From NCBI RefSeq assembly GCF_017876115.1, contig NZ_JAGINO010000019.1, positions 1 to 64,000 on the forward strand: DNA of 64,000 nucleotides. Direction: 5' to 3'. Of the stretch, positions 8,024-16,046 are shown piece by piece. The notes under the pieces were generated by a model. The model had not been told where the DNA came from. It searched no databases and saw only the letters and a program-made list of their open reading frames with translations. The position numbers and the translations under genes are program-made. Every line of letters begins with the position of its first letter. Positions within the stretch are counted from its first letter, which is position 1. Origin of the DNA: Azospirillum picis (GTDB taxonomy: Bacteria; Pseudomonadota; Alphaproteobacteria; Azospirillales; Azospirillaceae).

Positions 8024-9514
8024 ATGGCGGCCCACGACGCGGAGATCGCCGGCCATCTGCCCGGCTTGGCGGCCGACGAGGTGGCTTGGCGGACGCTGGC
8101 CTTCGCCCGCGGCGGCGAGACGCTGGAGGTCGCCGTCCCGGCGCTTGACGAGGCGCAGGTCGCCCGGCTCGCCGCCCATGTCCGCGCCGCCGCATGCCGG
8201 TTGCGGGAGCGGCCGGTCGGCGCCATCGCCGCCGCCATCGATCTGGCGGTGGCGCGGCTGCTCGACCGTAGCGACCCGTGGCGGCGCAAGGCCGAACGGC
8301 TGCTGCCGCTGGTCACCGGCTACGACGCCGAGATGGTCCGGCTCGGCCTCACCAGTTACCTCAAGACCTTCCGGCGCCCGCAGCTTCAGACGTTCCTGGT
8401 CGAGGATTTCGGCAATCCCCTGGTGCTCGACGATTTCCAGCCGATCCCCAAGGGCGGTTTCGCCCGCGCCTTCGGTCCCGGCCTGCTGCTGCACGTCTGG
8501 GCCGGCAATGTCCCCGGCCTGCCGCTGTGGAGCCTGGTCTCCGGCCTGCTGGTGAAGGCCGGCACGGTCGGCAAGCTGCCAAGCGCCGAACCGCTGTTCG
8601 CCGGCTGGTTCGCGCGCATCCTGGCGGAGGTCGATCCGGATCTCGCCGACTGCCTCGCCGTCGTCTGGTGGAAGGGCGGGGACAGGGGCGGGGATGAGGC
8701 GCAGGAGCGGGCCTGGCTGGCGCAGGCCGACACCGTCCTCGCCTATGGCGGCACCGAGGCGCTTGACGCCATCCGCCGCCGGCTGCCGGTCACCACCCGC
8801 TTCCTGCCCTACGGCCACAGGATCAGCTTCGCCATGGTCGCCCGCTCGGCCCTCGACACCGGCAAGGCGCAGGCGGTGGCCGGCCGGGCGGCCTGGGACG
8901 TGATGCGCTACGACCAGCAGGGATGCTATTCGCCGCAGACCATCTTCGTCGAGCGCGGCGGGCGGGTGTCGCCGCGCGACTTCGCCGGCTACCTTGCCGG
9001 CGAGCTGGCCGGGCTGGAGATCCGCCATCCCCGCCGCGCCCTGTCGCTGGAGGAGGCGGGCAGCGTCGCCGCCTGGCGCCATGCCGAGGAGACGAAGGGC
9101 TTTGCCGATCCCGGCCGGACGCTGCTGGGCGATCCCGCCGGCGCCTGGAGCGTCGCCTGTGTGGACGGGCCCGGTGGCGGGTTGGGCGAAGCCGCGCTGG
9201 CGCCCTGCGGGCTGAACCGCACCGTCACCGTGGTCGCCCTCGACCGGCTGGAGGATGCCGTCCTCGGCCTCGTCCCCTATCGCGCCTTCCTGCAGACCGC
9301 CGGGATCGCCGCGGCGCCGGAGGAGCTGTTCCGCCTCTCCGGGCTGCTCGGCGGCGCCGGCGTCACCCGTGTCTGCGCGCTCGGGCGGATGACGGCGCCG
9401 GAAGCCGGCTGGCACCATGACGGGCGCTTCAACCTGCTCGACCTCGTCACCCTGACGGAGATCGAGCATTCGGCGGAGCAGGCTGCCGACGACTTCGCCC
9501 GCTATGCCGACTGA
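8024..9514 (+). CDS. LuxC-type acyl reductase (NADPH, acid to aldehyde)
   Basis: 496 residues, the LuxC family length (~480-500). LuxC has an aldehyde-dehydrogenase-like fold and reduces a cysteine-bound acyl group, delivered by LuxE or from acyl-CoA, to an aldehyde. The probable catalytic cysteine is C301 in YDQQGCYSPQ. Other family features are LVEDFGNPLVLDDFQP, the glycine-rich LLHVWAGNVPGLPLWSLVSGLLVKA, and VLAYGGTEALDAIRRRLP. ATG 8024 is chosen over the longer in-frame 7910 start because it follows the luxE-like stop directly. With the adjacent SDR it could complete an acid, aldehyde, alcohol sequence. Confidence 0.87.
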   Translation: MAAHDAEIAGHLPGLAADEVAWRTLAFARGGETLEVAVPALDEAQVARLAAHVRAAACRLRERPVGAIAAAIDLAVARLLDRSDPWRRKAERLLPLVTGYDAEMVRLGLTSYLKTFRRPQLQTFLVEDFGNPLVLDDFQPIPKGGFARAFGPGLLLHVWAGNVPGLPLWSLVSGLLVKAGTVGKLPSAEPLFAGWFARILAEVDPDLADCLAVVWWKGGDRGGDEAQERAWLAQADTVLAYGGTEALDAIRRRLPVTTRFLPYGHRISFAMVARSALDTGKAQAVAGRAAWDVMRYDQQGCYSPQTIFVERGGRVSPRDFAGYLAGELAGLEIRHPRRALSLEEAGSVAAWRHAEETKGFADPGRTLLGDPAGAWSVACVDGPGGGLGEAALAPCGLNRTVTVVALDRLEDAVLGLVPYRAFLQTAGIAAAPEELFRLSGLLGGAGVTRVCALGRMTAPEAGWHHDGRFNLLDLVTLTEIEHSAEQAADDFARYAD

Positions 9515-9582
9515 GCGGCCGGCCCTGAGGAGAACGGCCCTGAGAAGAACGGCCATGGGAGAGCGGCCTTGAGGAGACGCGC

Positions 9583-10356
9583 ATGAGCTTCGTCGCCATC
9601 GACGGCGCCGGCTACGCCATCGGCAACGGTCCCGCCATCGTCGAGGACATCGACTGGCGGATCGGCGAGGGCGAGTTCCATTGCCTGGTCGGGCGCAGCG
9701 GCTGCGGCAAGACCACGCTGCTGAAGCTCGCCGCCGGCCTGCTGCTGCCGACCTCCGGCAGCATCCGCATCCGCGACCGGGCGGTGAGCGAGCCGAGCGC
9801 CGAGGTCGGCTTCGTCTTCCAGGCGCCGACCCTGCTCGACTGGCTGCCGGTGATCGACAACATCCTGCTGCCGCTGTCGCTGAAGCGCCGGGTCGGGCCG
9901 CAGGACCGCCGGCGGGCGGAGGAGCTGCTCGCCCTGGTCGCCATGCCCGGGCTCGGCGCCCGCTATCCGCGCGAGCTGTCCGGCGGCCAGCAGAGCCGGG
10001 TCGCCATCGCCCGCGCCCTGGTCACCGACCCGGCGCTGCTGCTGTTCGACGAGCCCTTCGCGGCACTCGACGCCATCACGCGCGAGGAGCTGCAGGACGA
10101 CCTGCTGCGCCTGTGCGGCCGCGGCGGCACCACCATGCTGTTCGTCACCCACGACATCGCCGAGGCGGTCTATCTCGCCGACCGGGTCGCGGTGATGGCC
10201 GGCGGGCGGCTGTGCCACGACCTGCGCATCGACCTGCCGCGCCCGCGCGGGCGCGACGTCCGCTACGCCCCGCGCTTCACCGCACTGTGCCGGGAGCTCC
10301 GCCGGGCGATGGATGGCGGCGCGGTCGCGGCCATGCCGCTGGACGCCGCGTCATGA
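9583..10356 (+). CDS. ABC transporter ATPase, NitT/TauT (ThiZ/SsuB-like) family
   Basis: 257 residues with an intact nucleotide-binding domain: Walker A GRSGCGKTT (~43-51), Q-loop VGFVFQAPTLLDWLPV, signature LSGGQQSR, Walker B LLLFDEPFAALD and H-loop FVTHD. The LLDWLPV motif after the Q-loop is typical of the nitrate/taurine/thiamine-precursor group. The stop overlaps the permease start (ATGA). Being under the TPP riboswitch with an NMT1/THI5-type binding protein, it most likely energises uptake of a thiamine precursor such as a pyrimidine or thiazole derivative. Confidence 0.88.
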   Translation: MSFVAIDGAGYAIGNGPAIVEDIDWRIGEGEFHCLVGRSGCGKTTLLKLAAGLLLPTSGSIRIRDRAVSEPSAEVGFVFQAPTLLDWLPVIDNILLPLSLKRRVGPQDRRRAEELLALVAMPGLGARYPRELSGGQQSRVAIARALVTDPALLLFDEPFAALDAITREELQDDLLRLCGRGGTTMLFVTHDIAEAVYLADRVAVMAGGRLCHDLRIDLPRPRGRDVRYAPRFTALCRELRRAMDGGAVAAMPLDAAS

Positions 10357-11171
10357 GCGCCCCAGGCACCCTGCGGACAGGCACCACCCTGCGGGCACGG
10401 GCCGGCTCCGTCCTGCTGCTCCTGCTGCTGGTCGGCGGCTGGGAGGGTTACTGCCGCCTTGCCGGCGTGCCGGCCCTGGTGGTGCCGCTGCCGTCGGCGG
10501 TGCTGGCGACCTTGTGGGACGGGCTGGCCAGCGGCTTCCTGCTGCCGCACATCGCCAGGACGGTGGCGGAGATGGCGCTGGGGCTGGGGCTCGGCTGCGC
10601 CGTCGGCTTCCTCGCCGGCGTGCTGCTGGCCGAGGCCGAGGGGCTGCGCCGGCTGCTCCACCCCTACGTCATCGCCAGCCAGGTGGTGCCGAAGCTGGCG
10701 CTGGGGCCGCTCTTCATCATCTGGTTCGGCTTCGGCATGACCTCCACCGTGGTGATCACCGCGCTCGTCTGCTTCTTCCCGCTGCTGGAAAACACCATGA
10801 CCGGCCTGCGGCAGGTCGACCCGCAGAAGCGCGAGCTGTTCCGCATGCTGCGGGCCACCCGCCTGCAGACCCTGCTGCGCCTGAAGATCCCGGCCGGGCT
10901 GCCGGTGATCCTGGCCGGCGTCCGGGTGTCGGTGGTGCTGGCGCTGGTCGGCGCCGTCGTCGGCGAGTTCATCGGTGGGCGCACCGGGCTCGGCGCCTCG
11001 ATCATCGCGGCGCAGGGCATGATGGACTCCACCATGATGTTCGCCCTGTTCGTCGTCATCACGGCGCTGGGCATGCTGGCCTACCAGGCCGCCGTTCTTC
11101 TGGAACGCCGGCTGCTGCGCCGCCATCCGTCCAACCAATCGACCAATCAACCAACCAACCGACAGGGCTGA
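10353..11171 (+). CDS. ABC transporter permease, NitT/TauT (ThiX/SsuC-like) family
   Basis: 272 residues with about six hydrophobic helices: SVLLLLLLVGGWEGYCR near the start, then LALGPLFIIWFGFGMTSTVVITALVCFFPLLENT, and the EAA-loop region LFRMLRATRLQTLLRLKIPAGLPVILAGVRVS. The start ATG 10353 overlaps the ATPase stop. The C-terminal tail (NQSTNQPTNRQG) is low-complexity and encoded by a short CAACCAAT-like run. It partners the ATPase and binding protein on either side. Confidence 0.88.
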   Translation: MSAPGTLRTGTTLRARAGSVLLLLLLVGGWEGYCRLAGVPALVVPLPSAVLATLWDGLASGFLLPHIARTVAEMALGLGLGCAVGFLAGVLLAEAEGLRRLLHPYVIASQVVPKLALGPLFIIWFGFGMTSTVVITALVCFFPLLENTMTGLRQVDPQKRELFRMLRATRLQTLLRLKIPAGLPVILAGVRVSVVLALVGAVVGEFIGGRTGLGASIIAAQGMMDSTMMFALFVVITALGMLAYQAAVLLERRLLRRHPSNQSTNQPTNRQG

Positions 11172-11185
11172 AGGGCCGACCACCG

Positions 11186-12220
11186 ATGAAGACGCCGTTT
11201 GCTGGGTATCTGCGCAGGGCCGCCGCCCTGGGCTTCGCCATCGGGCTCGCCGCCCTGTCGGGCTTGGCCACCGCCGGGCCGGCGCTGGCGATGGACAAGG
11301 TGACCGTCGCCGGCTGGAGCCAGCCGATCAGCGAGATCACCAACCTGCTGGCCGAACCCGACAAGGGCTTCTTCAAGGCCCGCGACATCGCGCTGGACTA
11401 TGTGCCGGGCACCGGCGGCGGCTCGGCCATCCAGACCCTGCTGACCGGGCAAGCCAACGTCGCCTTCACCGACCCGGCCTCCTTCTTCCTGGCGCTCGAC
11501 AAGGGCCAGAAGCTGGTCGCCATCTACAACATCTACCCGCAGAACGTCTTCAACGTGGTGTCGCCGAAGGAGCGCAACATCACCAGGCCGGCCGACCTGA
11601 AGGGCAGGCGGGTCGGGGTCTACAGCCTGTCCAGCGGCACCTACCAGAACCTGCTGGTGCTGCTGCACCAGGCCGGCCTGTCGGAAAAGGACGTGACCAT
11701 CGAGGTGACCGGCCTGCTGAACTTCGCGCCCGTGATCCAGGGACAGGTCGACGCCACCGCGGCGACCGACACCGGCCTCCATGTCGGCCTGCAGAAGGGG
11801 CTGAAGGACGTCAACGTCATCGAGGTGAAGGACAGCCTGAACCTGCCCAGCGACATCTTCGTGGTGACCGCCGAGACCTACGCCACCCGGAAGGACCTGC
11901 TGAAGCGCTTCCTCGCCGGCTACCGCGACAGCGCCGCCTGGATGATCGCCCAACCCGAGGAGGCGGCGCGCATCGCCGTGACCCGCGCCATCAACGGCCG
12001 CGACGAGGCGACCAACCTCGCCATCATCACGCTGCGCAACGCCTCCAGCCAGTCGGAGACGACCCGGGCGACGGGGCTCGGCAGCTTCGACCCCGCGCTG
12101 ATGCAGCAGGGCGCCGACAGCTTCCGGCAGCTCGGGCTGATCGCCGGTCCGATCGACATCGCCAAGGTGGTCGCCACCGACCTGATCCCCGCGCCGGACG
12201 GAAAGGCTGCCGCGCCATGA
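11186..12220 (+). CDS. Periplasmic binding protein, NMT1/THI5-like (ThiY-type)
   Basis: 344 residues. Signal peptide ~1-36, cleaved after ATAGPALA. The mature part is an NMT1/THI5-like domain: KVTVAGWSQPISEITNLLAEPDKGFF, VPGTGGGSAIQTLLTGQANVAFTDP, DLKGRRVGVYSLSSGTYQNLL. In this family ThiY binds pyrimidine precursors (HMP or its N-formyl aminomethyl form), whereas other members bind nitrate, sulfonates or riboflavin. The TPP riboswitch favours a thiamine-related ligand. The gene overlaps the SDR gene by 4 bases. Whether the pocket has changed to accept a carboxylated ligand cannot be judged here. Confidence 0.85.
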   Translation: MKTPFAGYLRRAAALGFAIGLAALSGLATAGPALAMDKVTVAGWSQPISEITNLLAEPDKGFFKARDIALDYVPGTGGGSAIQTLLTGQANVAFTDPASFFLALDKGQKLVAIYNIYPQNVFNVVSPKERNITRPADLKGRRVGVYSLSSGTYQNLLVLLHQAGLSEKDVTIEVTGLLNFAPVIQGQVDATAATDTGLHVGLQKGLKDVNVIEVKDSLNLPSDIFVVTAETYATRKDLLKRFLAGYRDSAAWMIAQPEEAARIAVTRAINGRDEATNLAIITLRNASSQSETTRATGLGSFDPALMQQGADSFRQLGLIAGPIDIAKVVATDLIPAPDGKAAAP

Positions 12221-12984
12221 AATTCCGCGACAGGACCGTCCTCGTCACCGGGGCCAGCCGCGGCATCGGCGCCGCCATCGCCAGGGCCTTCGCGGCGGAG
12301 GGGGCGACGGTCGTCGTCAACTACCTCCGCAACGCCGAGGCGGCGGAGTGGGTGGCGGCGGAGTGCCGGTCGCTCGGCGGCGACGGCTGGGCGCTGCAGG
12401 CCGACGTCACCGACGACGGCGCGGTGCGCGCCATGGCCGACCGGCTGTCGGACGAGCTCGGGCGACTCGACGCCATCGTCAACAACGCCTTCCGGCCCTA
12501 CGCCTTCGATCCCGAAAAACGCGCCCTGTTCTGGGACCTGGAGTGGGGGGACTACCGGTCGCAGGTCGACGGCGCCCTCAAGGGCACCTTCACCGTCTGC
12601 CGGGCGATGCTGCCGCTGCTGCGCCGGCGTCCGGGCGGCAGCATCGTCAACATGGCCACCGACCTCGTCGCCCGCCCGACGGTGCCCTACCACGACTATG
12701 CCACCGCCAAGTCGGCGCTGGTCGGCTTCAGCCGCAACCTGGCGGCGGAGCTGGGGCCGCTCGGCATCCGGGTCAACTGCGTCGCCCCCGGCCTGGTCTA
12801 TCCCACCGACGCCAGCCGCTCCACCAGGGAGGACGTCAAGGACAGGATCATCGCCCAGACGCCGCTGCGCCGCATCGCCACGCCGGAGGACATGGCCGGC
12901 CCGGTGCTGTTCCTGGCCTCGGACTGGAGCCGTTTCATGACCGGCCAGACCCTCTACGTCGACGGTGGCCTGGTGATGGGATGA
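12217..12984 (+). CDS. Short-chain dehydrogenase/reductase, last gene of the TPP-riboswitch operon
   Basis: 255 residues. Rossmann motif TGASRGIG (~11-18), acidic ADVTDDGAV, and catalytic YATAK (~165). Two departures from the classical SDR pattern are visible: NNAG is replaced by NNAF (IVNNAFRPY), and the residue 13 before the tyrosine, normally Ser, is Thr (NMATDLVA). Thr can sometimes substitute, so the enzyme may still be active but is not a standard FabG. As part of the LuxE/LuxC operon it could reduce the aldehyde product to an alcohol. It may equally be an unrelated passenger. Confidence 0.85.
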   Translation: MKFRDRTVLVTGASRGIGAAIARAFAAEGATVVVNYLRNAEAAEWVAAECRSLGGDGWALQADVTDDGAVRAMADRLSDELGRLDAIVNNAFRPYAFDPEKRALFWDLEWGDYRSQVDGALKGTFTVCRAMLPLLRRRPGGSIVNMATDLVARPTVPYHDYATAKSALVGFSRNLAAELGPLGIRVNCVAPGLVYPTDASRSTREDVKDRIIAQTPLRRIATPEDMAGPVLFLASDWSRFMTGQTLYVDGGLVMG

Positions 12985-13018
12985 GGCATCGAGCCGGCCG
13001 CCAGCAGGCCGCAGCCGG

Positions 13019-14203
13019 TCAGTCCTCCGTCCGCGCGGCGCCGGCCTCCAGCAGGCTGGCGCGGCGGCGGCGCACCTCGGCGCTCTGGCCGGAGGTGATC
13101 GCGACGAACTCCTTCGGGCGCTCGTCGCCGCCGGCGAGTGCCTTGTAGGTGGCCGCGTTGGCCTCCTGGACGTCGTTGCCGCGCCGGACCTGGTCCAGGA
13201 ACTTCCGGCTCGGCATCATGATGTACTCGATGTCGTCGATGCGCCGGCCGGCCTTCGACACCGTCTTCTCGACGCGGTCGAGGATGCCCTCGTCCACCAG
13301 GGAATCAACGGCCAGCGTCACGGTGCGCAGCGTGTCGCGGCGCCGGCTCCACTCGTTCATGCCGCTGTTGTTGATGATCTCGTCGGCCGACAGCGTCATC
13401 GGCGGCACGCCGGCCCGGTCGAGGCGGGCGGGATCGAGGTCGCCGTATTCGATCGACAGCCGGTTGTACAGCCAGCGCGCCACCGGGCTCTTCAGCCGCA
13501 TGATCCACTGGTAGGAGATCGGCTTGAATTCCAGGTTGCGGATGGCCGAGGCGACCAGCGCGTTGAATTCCAGGTAGGTGTCGTCCTCGTCCTCCTCGCC
13601 GGCCTCGCCGCTGCGCGGACGGATGTACAGCGTCGGGAAGACCGAAGATTCCAGGACCGGGCGAGCCGACTTGCGGCCGTTCTCCGGACCCTTGCTGATG
13701 ATCATCCGGGTGCGCGCCAGGATCTCCAGCGCCTCGCGGATCTCCGCCGTGTCCATGGTCCGATTCACGGCGCGCAGTTCGCGGCGGATTTCATAGAGCG
13801 AGAAATGGACGCGGACCCGGTCCTGCTTGTCCCCCATCAGCGACAGGCGCGACCGGTCCATCGCCAGCCGGCGGACCACCTGCTCGACGATCTGCTCGCG
13901 CTCGGACGGGAACACCTCGTATTCGACCATGCGCTTTTCCGCCGGATTCTCGCCCGGCACCGGCTTGGCCGGCCGGTAGATGCGGGCGGGCTGCAGCGTC
14001 AGGCTGAACATCGAGTCCTTGAAGGGGAACTCCTTGTGCACCGACTGGACGAAGGAATTGGCGGCCGGCAGCTCCGGCTCGCCGCCGCGCCCCTTCGACA
14101 CGAACACGAAGCGTGGTGCGGTGTCGTAAAGCGCGATCATATGGGACTGGCTGCGGTCCTCCATCTCGAACAGCGTCAACTGGACCGCGTTTGCCTTGCT
14201 CAT
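13019..14203 (-). CDS. repA: Plasmid replication initiator protein (RepA-like)
   Basis: 394 residues matching the RepA/replication initiator A group common on alphaproteobacterial megaplasmids: QLTLFEMEDRSQSHMIALYDTAP at the start, FSLYEIRRELRAVNRTMDTAEIREALEILART (winged helix), then LEFNALVASAIRNLEFKPISYQWIMRLKSPVARWLYNRLS and a second winged-helix part to ~350. The N-terminus keeps NAVQLTLF, which contains a QLxLF-type beta-clamp-binding motif. GAGGAGG precedes ATG 14203. It is transcribed away from the adjacent iteron array, its likely binding site for origin opening and autoregulation. No parA/parB pair is present in the window. Confidence 0.88.
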   Translation of the reverse strand: MSKANAVQLTLFEMEDRSQSHMIALYDTAPRFVFVSKGRGGEPELPAANSFVQSVHKEFPFKDSMFSLTLQPARIYRPAKPVPGENPAEKRMVEYEVFPSEREQIVEQVVRRLAMDRSRLSLMGDKQDRVRVHFSLYEIRRELRAVNRTMDTAEIREALEILARTRMIISKGPENGRKSARPVLESSVFPTLYIRPRSGEAGEEDEDDTYLEFNALVASAIRNLEFKPISYQWIMRLKSPVARWLYNRLSIEYGDLDPARLDRAGVPPMTLSADEIINNSGMNEWSRRRDTLRTVTLAVDSLVDEGILDRVEKTVSKAGRRIDDIEYIMMPSRKFLDQVRRGNDVQEANAATYKALAGGDERPKEFVAITSGQSAEVRRRRASLLEAGAARTED

Positions 14204-14299
14204 GGCTCATCCCTCCTCGCCCAGCCCTCACGATAGGGGGCGGCACGCCGCGCAGGCAACCGGCGGCGGCCTGCCGCAGCGGATCGCGGGCGCCGCCTG

Positions 14300-14860
14300 T
14301 GTCCCCTTTGCCCGCGTCTGTGTAGGAAATGCCCGCGGCTCATGTCCCGTTTGCCCGCGGTTCCTCCGGAAGGGGTCCGAGGATCTCTCGCGGCGCCGAC
14401 GACGACGGGCCAGCGGGCGGAGGAAGCGCGCGAATCGGGGGTCGTGGGGAAGCGCGGGCAAACGGGACAGGTCCGGCCGCGACGGCGGCCGCGCTGGGAA
14501 CTGACGGACCGCGCCCAAAACGCGGGCAAATGGGACAGGCCGTGGGCCTGCGGCTGGCAAACGCGGGCAAACGGGACACAAGCCACGCAGTGGCCGTCGG
14601 CCAAGCGCGAGCAAATGGGACAGGTCAGACCGCAAATCATCAGGAAGCGCGGGCAAACGGGACAAGCGGGGCGCCGGGGCGCGGTGCGCCGTCGGCGGCG
14701 GCGCACCGGCAAGCGCGGGCAAACGGGATCGAATCCGATTCGCGGAACAGGCGCGGGCAAACGGGACAGGTCCGCGAGCAAATCCGACACAGGCGCGGGC
14801 CGGCGGGACCGGCGCGCGGGCAAAAGGGACACAACCGACTCGGTCCTCTTTGCCCGCGAT
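14300..14860 (+). repeat. Iteron array, predicted replication origin (oriV)
   Basis: About twelve copies of a ~18-20-bp element with consensus GCGCGGGCAAACGGGACAGG. Forward copies begin near 14452, 14522, 14562, 14605, 14647, 14713 (degenerate), 14751, 14773 (degenerate), 14793 (degenerate) and 14814. Inverted copies lie at 14300-14316, 14343-14360 and (degenerate) 14843-14860, flanking the forward set. Many spacings are near 21, 42 or 66 bp, i.e. the same helix face. It lies in the 767-bp gap between divergent repA and the HTH gene. Long frames reading through it are repeat translations, not genes. No clear DnaA box or AT-rich segment was seen. Confidence 0.88.
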
Positions 14861-14957
14861 TCGACGCCTGCCGCGGTCGGCGGAATCCTTGGCGCAACGT
14901 CGCGGCCCGCCAAGCCGCATTCCCCCTGCCGCCGGCTCACCCCCGGCCACCCGATCG

Positions 14958-14970
14958 CGGAGAATCTCCG
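14958..14970 (+). promoter_or_regulatory. Hairpin covering the ribosome-binding site of the HTH replication gene
   Basis: CGGAG-AAT-CTCCG is a perfect 5-bp stem immediately before ATG 14971 and contains the only Shine-Dalgarno-like GGAG. It could restrict translation of the following gene. The 3-base loop makes stability uncertain. Confidence 0.4.
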
Positions 14971-15975
14971 ATGCCGACCATACCGCGCGACCCCCGGCGC
15001 GCTTCCAGGCCCGCTTCCCAGCCTGTTTCCAGCCCGGCCCGCCGCCCCGCCCATCCGTCCGGGGCCGGCAGCGCCGGAAAACCAGCCACGCAGGACGCCA
15101 AACCATACGATGCCCGCCGCTGGGGCCGCATTCCGGCATGGTGGCTGGAGCATCCCGACCTCGATGCCGACGGGTTCGCCGTGCTCGCGGCGCTGGCCAC
15201 CTTCGCCGACGACCAGGGCCTGTGCTGGCCGTCGCAATCGACCCTTGCCGCCAAGCTGAAGCGGTCACGCCCGACGATCAACCGCATCATCCAGACGCTG
15301 GGTGACCTAGGGCTGGTCAGCGTCGAGCATCGCCGCGGCCGCGACGGCGCCCGCCTGTCCTGCCTCTACCGCCTGCGCTTCACCCCGGACGGCGCCACCC
15401 CGGACGGCGCCACCCCGGACGGCGCCACCCCGGAGGATGCCGCAGCGGAACTGGCCGCCGACGCGGCCGGCCTCCGCCCTGTCCAGGCGGCCGACAGGGA
15501 TGACTCGCAGGCGTACACCCCCTGTCCGCAACCGAGTCAGGAACAGGTCCATTCCGAACAGATTCCGGACTCGCACGCTTCGGGCGGGCACGGGCCGGCG
15601 ACGGACGGAGCCGCACGGGAAGTTCCCGCCGACTGGATGCCGAACGCCGCCGACCTCGCCTGGGCCGGAAGCCGCCATGCCGGAATCGACCTCGGCCGCC
15701 ATGTCGAAGGCTTCGTCCTGCGTTGCCGGGCCCACGGCTACCGCTACCGCGACGTTTCCGCCGCGTGGCGGGCCTGGCTGATCCAGGATGCCGCCGCCGG
15801 CAAGGCGCCGCCGCAACCGGCTGGAATGCCGCCGTCGTTCCAGCGTGACGCCACCCCGGCGGCAGCTCTCAAAGCCACCCCGCCGCGCCCACAGGCTGCC
15901 GCCGACCAGCGCCTCGGCGCCTGGGCCGCCGCCGCCGCCGAGTTGCGCCGCCGGACCTTTGCCTCACCCCTCTGA
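14971..15975 (+). CDS. HTH replication-associated protein with DnaT-like C-terminal segment
   Basis: 334 residues. Residues ~1-45 are a basic, Pro/Arg-rich leader. Residues ~50-130 form a HTH_36-type winged helix (GFAVLAALATFADDQGLCWPSQSTLAAKLKRSRPTINRIIQTLGDLGLVSVEHRRG), as in plasmid and phage replication proteins. Three copies of TPDGA follow. Residues ~215-275 (DWMPNAADLAWAGSRHAGIDL...AAWRAWLIQDA) resemble the DnaT-type ssDNA-binding segment of primosome proteins. Placement next to the iterons and divergent from repA supports a role in replication initiation or copy control. ATG 14971 is taken because the frame upstream is only iteron sequence. Confidence 0.7.
   Translation: MPTIPRDPRRASRPASQPVSSPARRPAHPSGAGSAGKPATQDAKPYDARRWGRIPAWWLEHPDLDADGFAVLAALATFADDQGLCWPSQSTLAAKLKRSRPTINRIIQTLGDLGLVSVEHRRGRDGARLSCLYRLRFTPDGATPDGATPDGATPEDAAAELAADAAGLRPVQAADRDDSQAYTPCPQPSQEQVHSEQIPDSHASGGHGPATDGAAREVPADWMPNAADLAWAGSRHAGIDLGRHVEGFVLRCRAHGYRYRDVSAAWRAWLIQDAAAGKAPPQPAGMPPSFQRDATPAAALKATPPRPQAAADQRLGAWAAAAAELRRRTFASPL
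15382..15426 (+). repeat. 15-bp tandem repeat inside the HTH gene
   Basis: Three exact copies of ACCCCGGACGGCGCC, with a partial fourth, encode (TPDGA)3 between the DNA-binding domain and the C-terminal part. A length-variable linker is likely. Confidence 0.9.
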
Positions 15976-16046
15976 TCCGCCACTCCGGTCCATCACTCCG
16001 CTCCATTGTCCAACCCTCCGGAACGCCACGGGAGACCGCAACCGCC

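Noticed and set aside
6886..9514. Bioluminescence or fatty-aldehyde operon
   Set aside because: luxE/luxC-like genes are present without luxAB or luxD, and they are controlled by a TPP riboswitch together with a thiamine-precursor-type transporter.
14300..14860. Possible CRISPR array
   Set aside because: Repeats are short, degenerate, in both orientations, with irregular 20-70-bp spacing and no cas genes; position beside repA identifies iterons.
14329..14970. N-terminal extension of the HTH replication gene through the origin
   Set aside because: It is only the translation of iterons (repeats of KRGQTGQ-type residues); the real start is ATG 14971.
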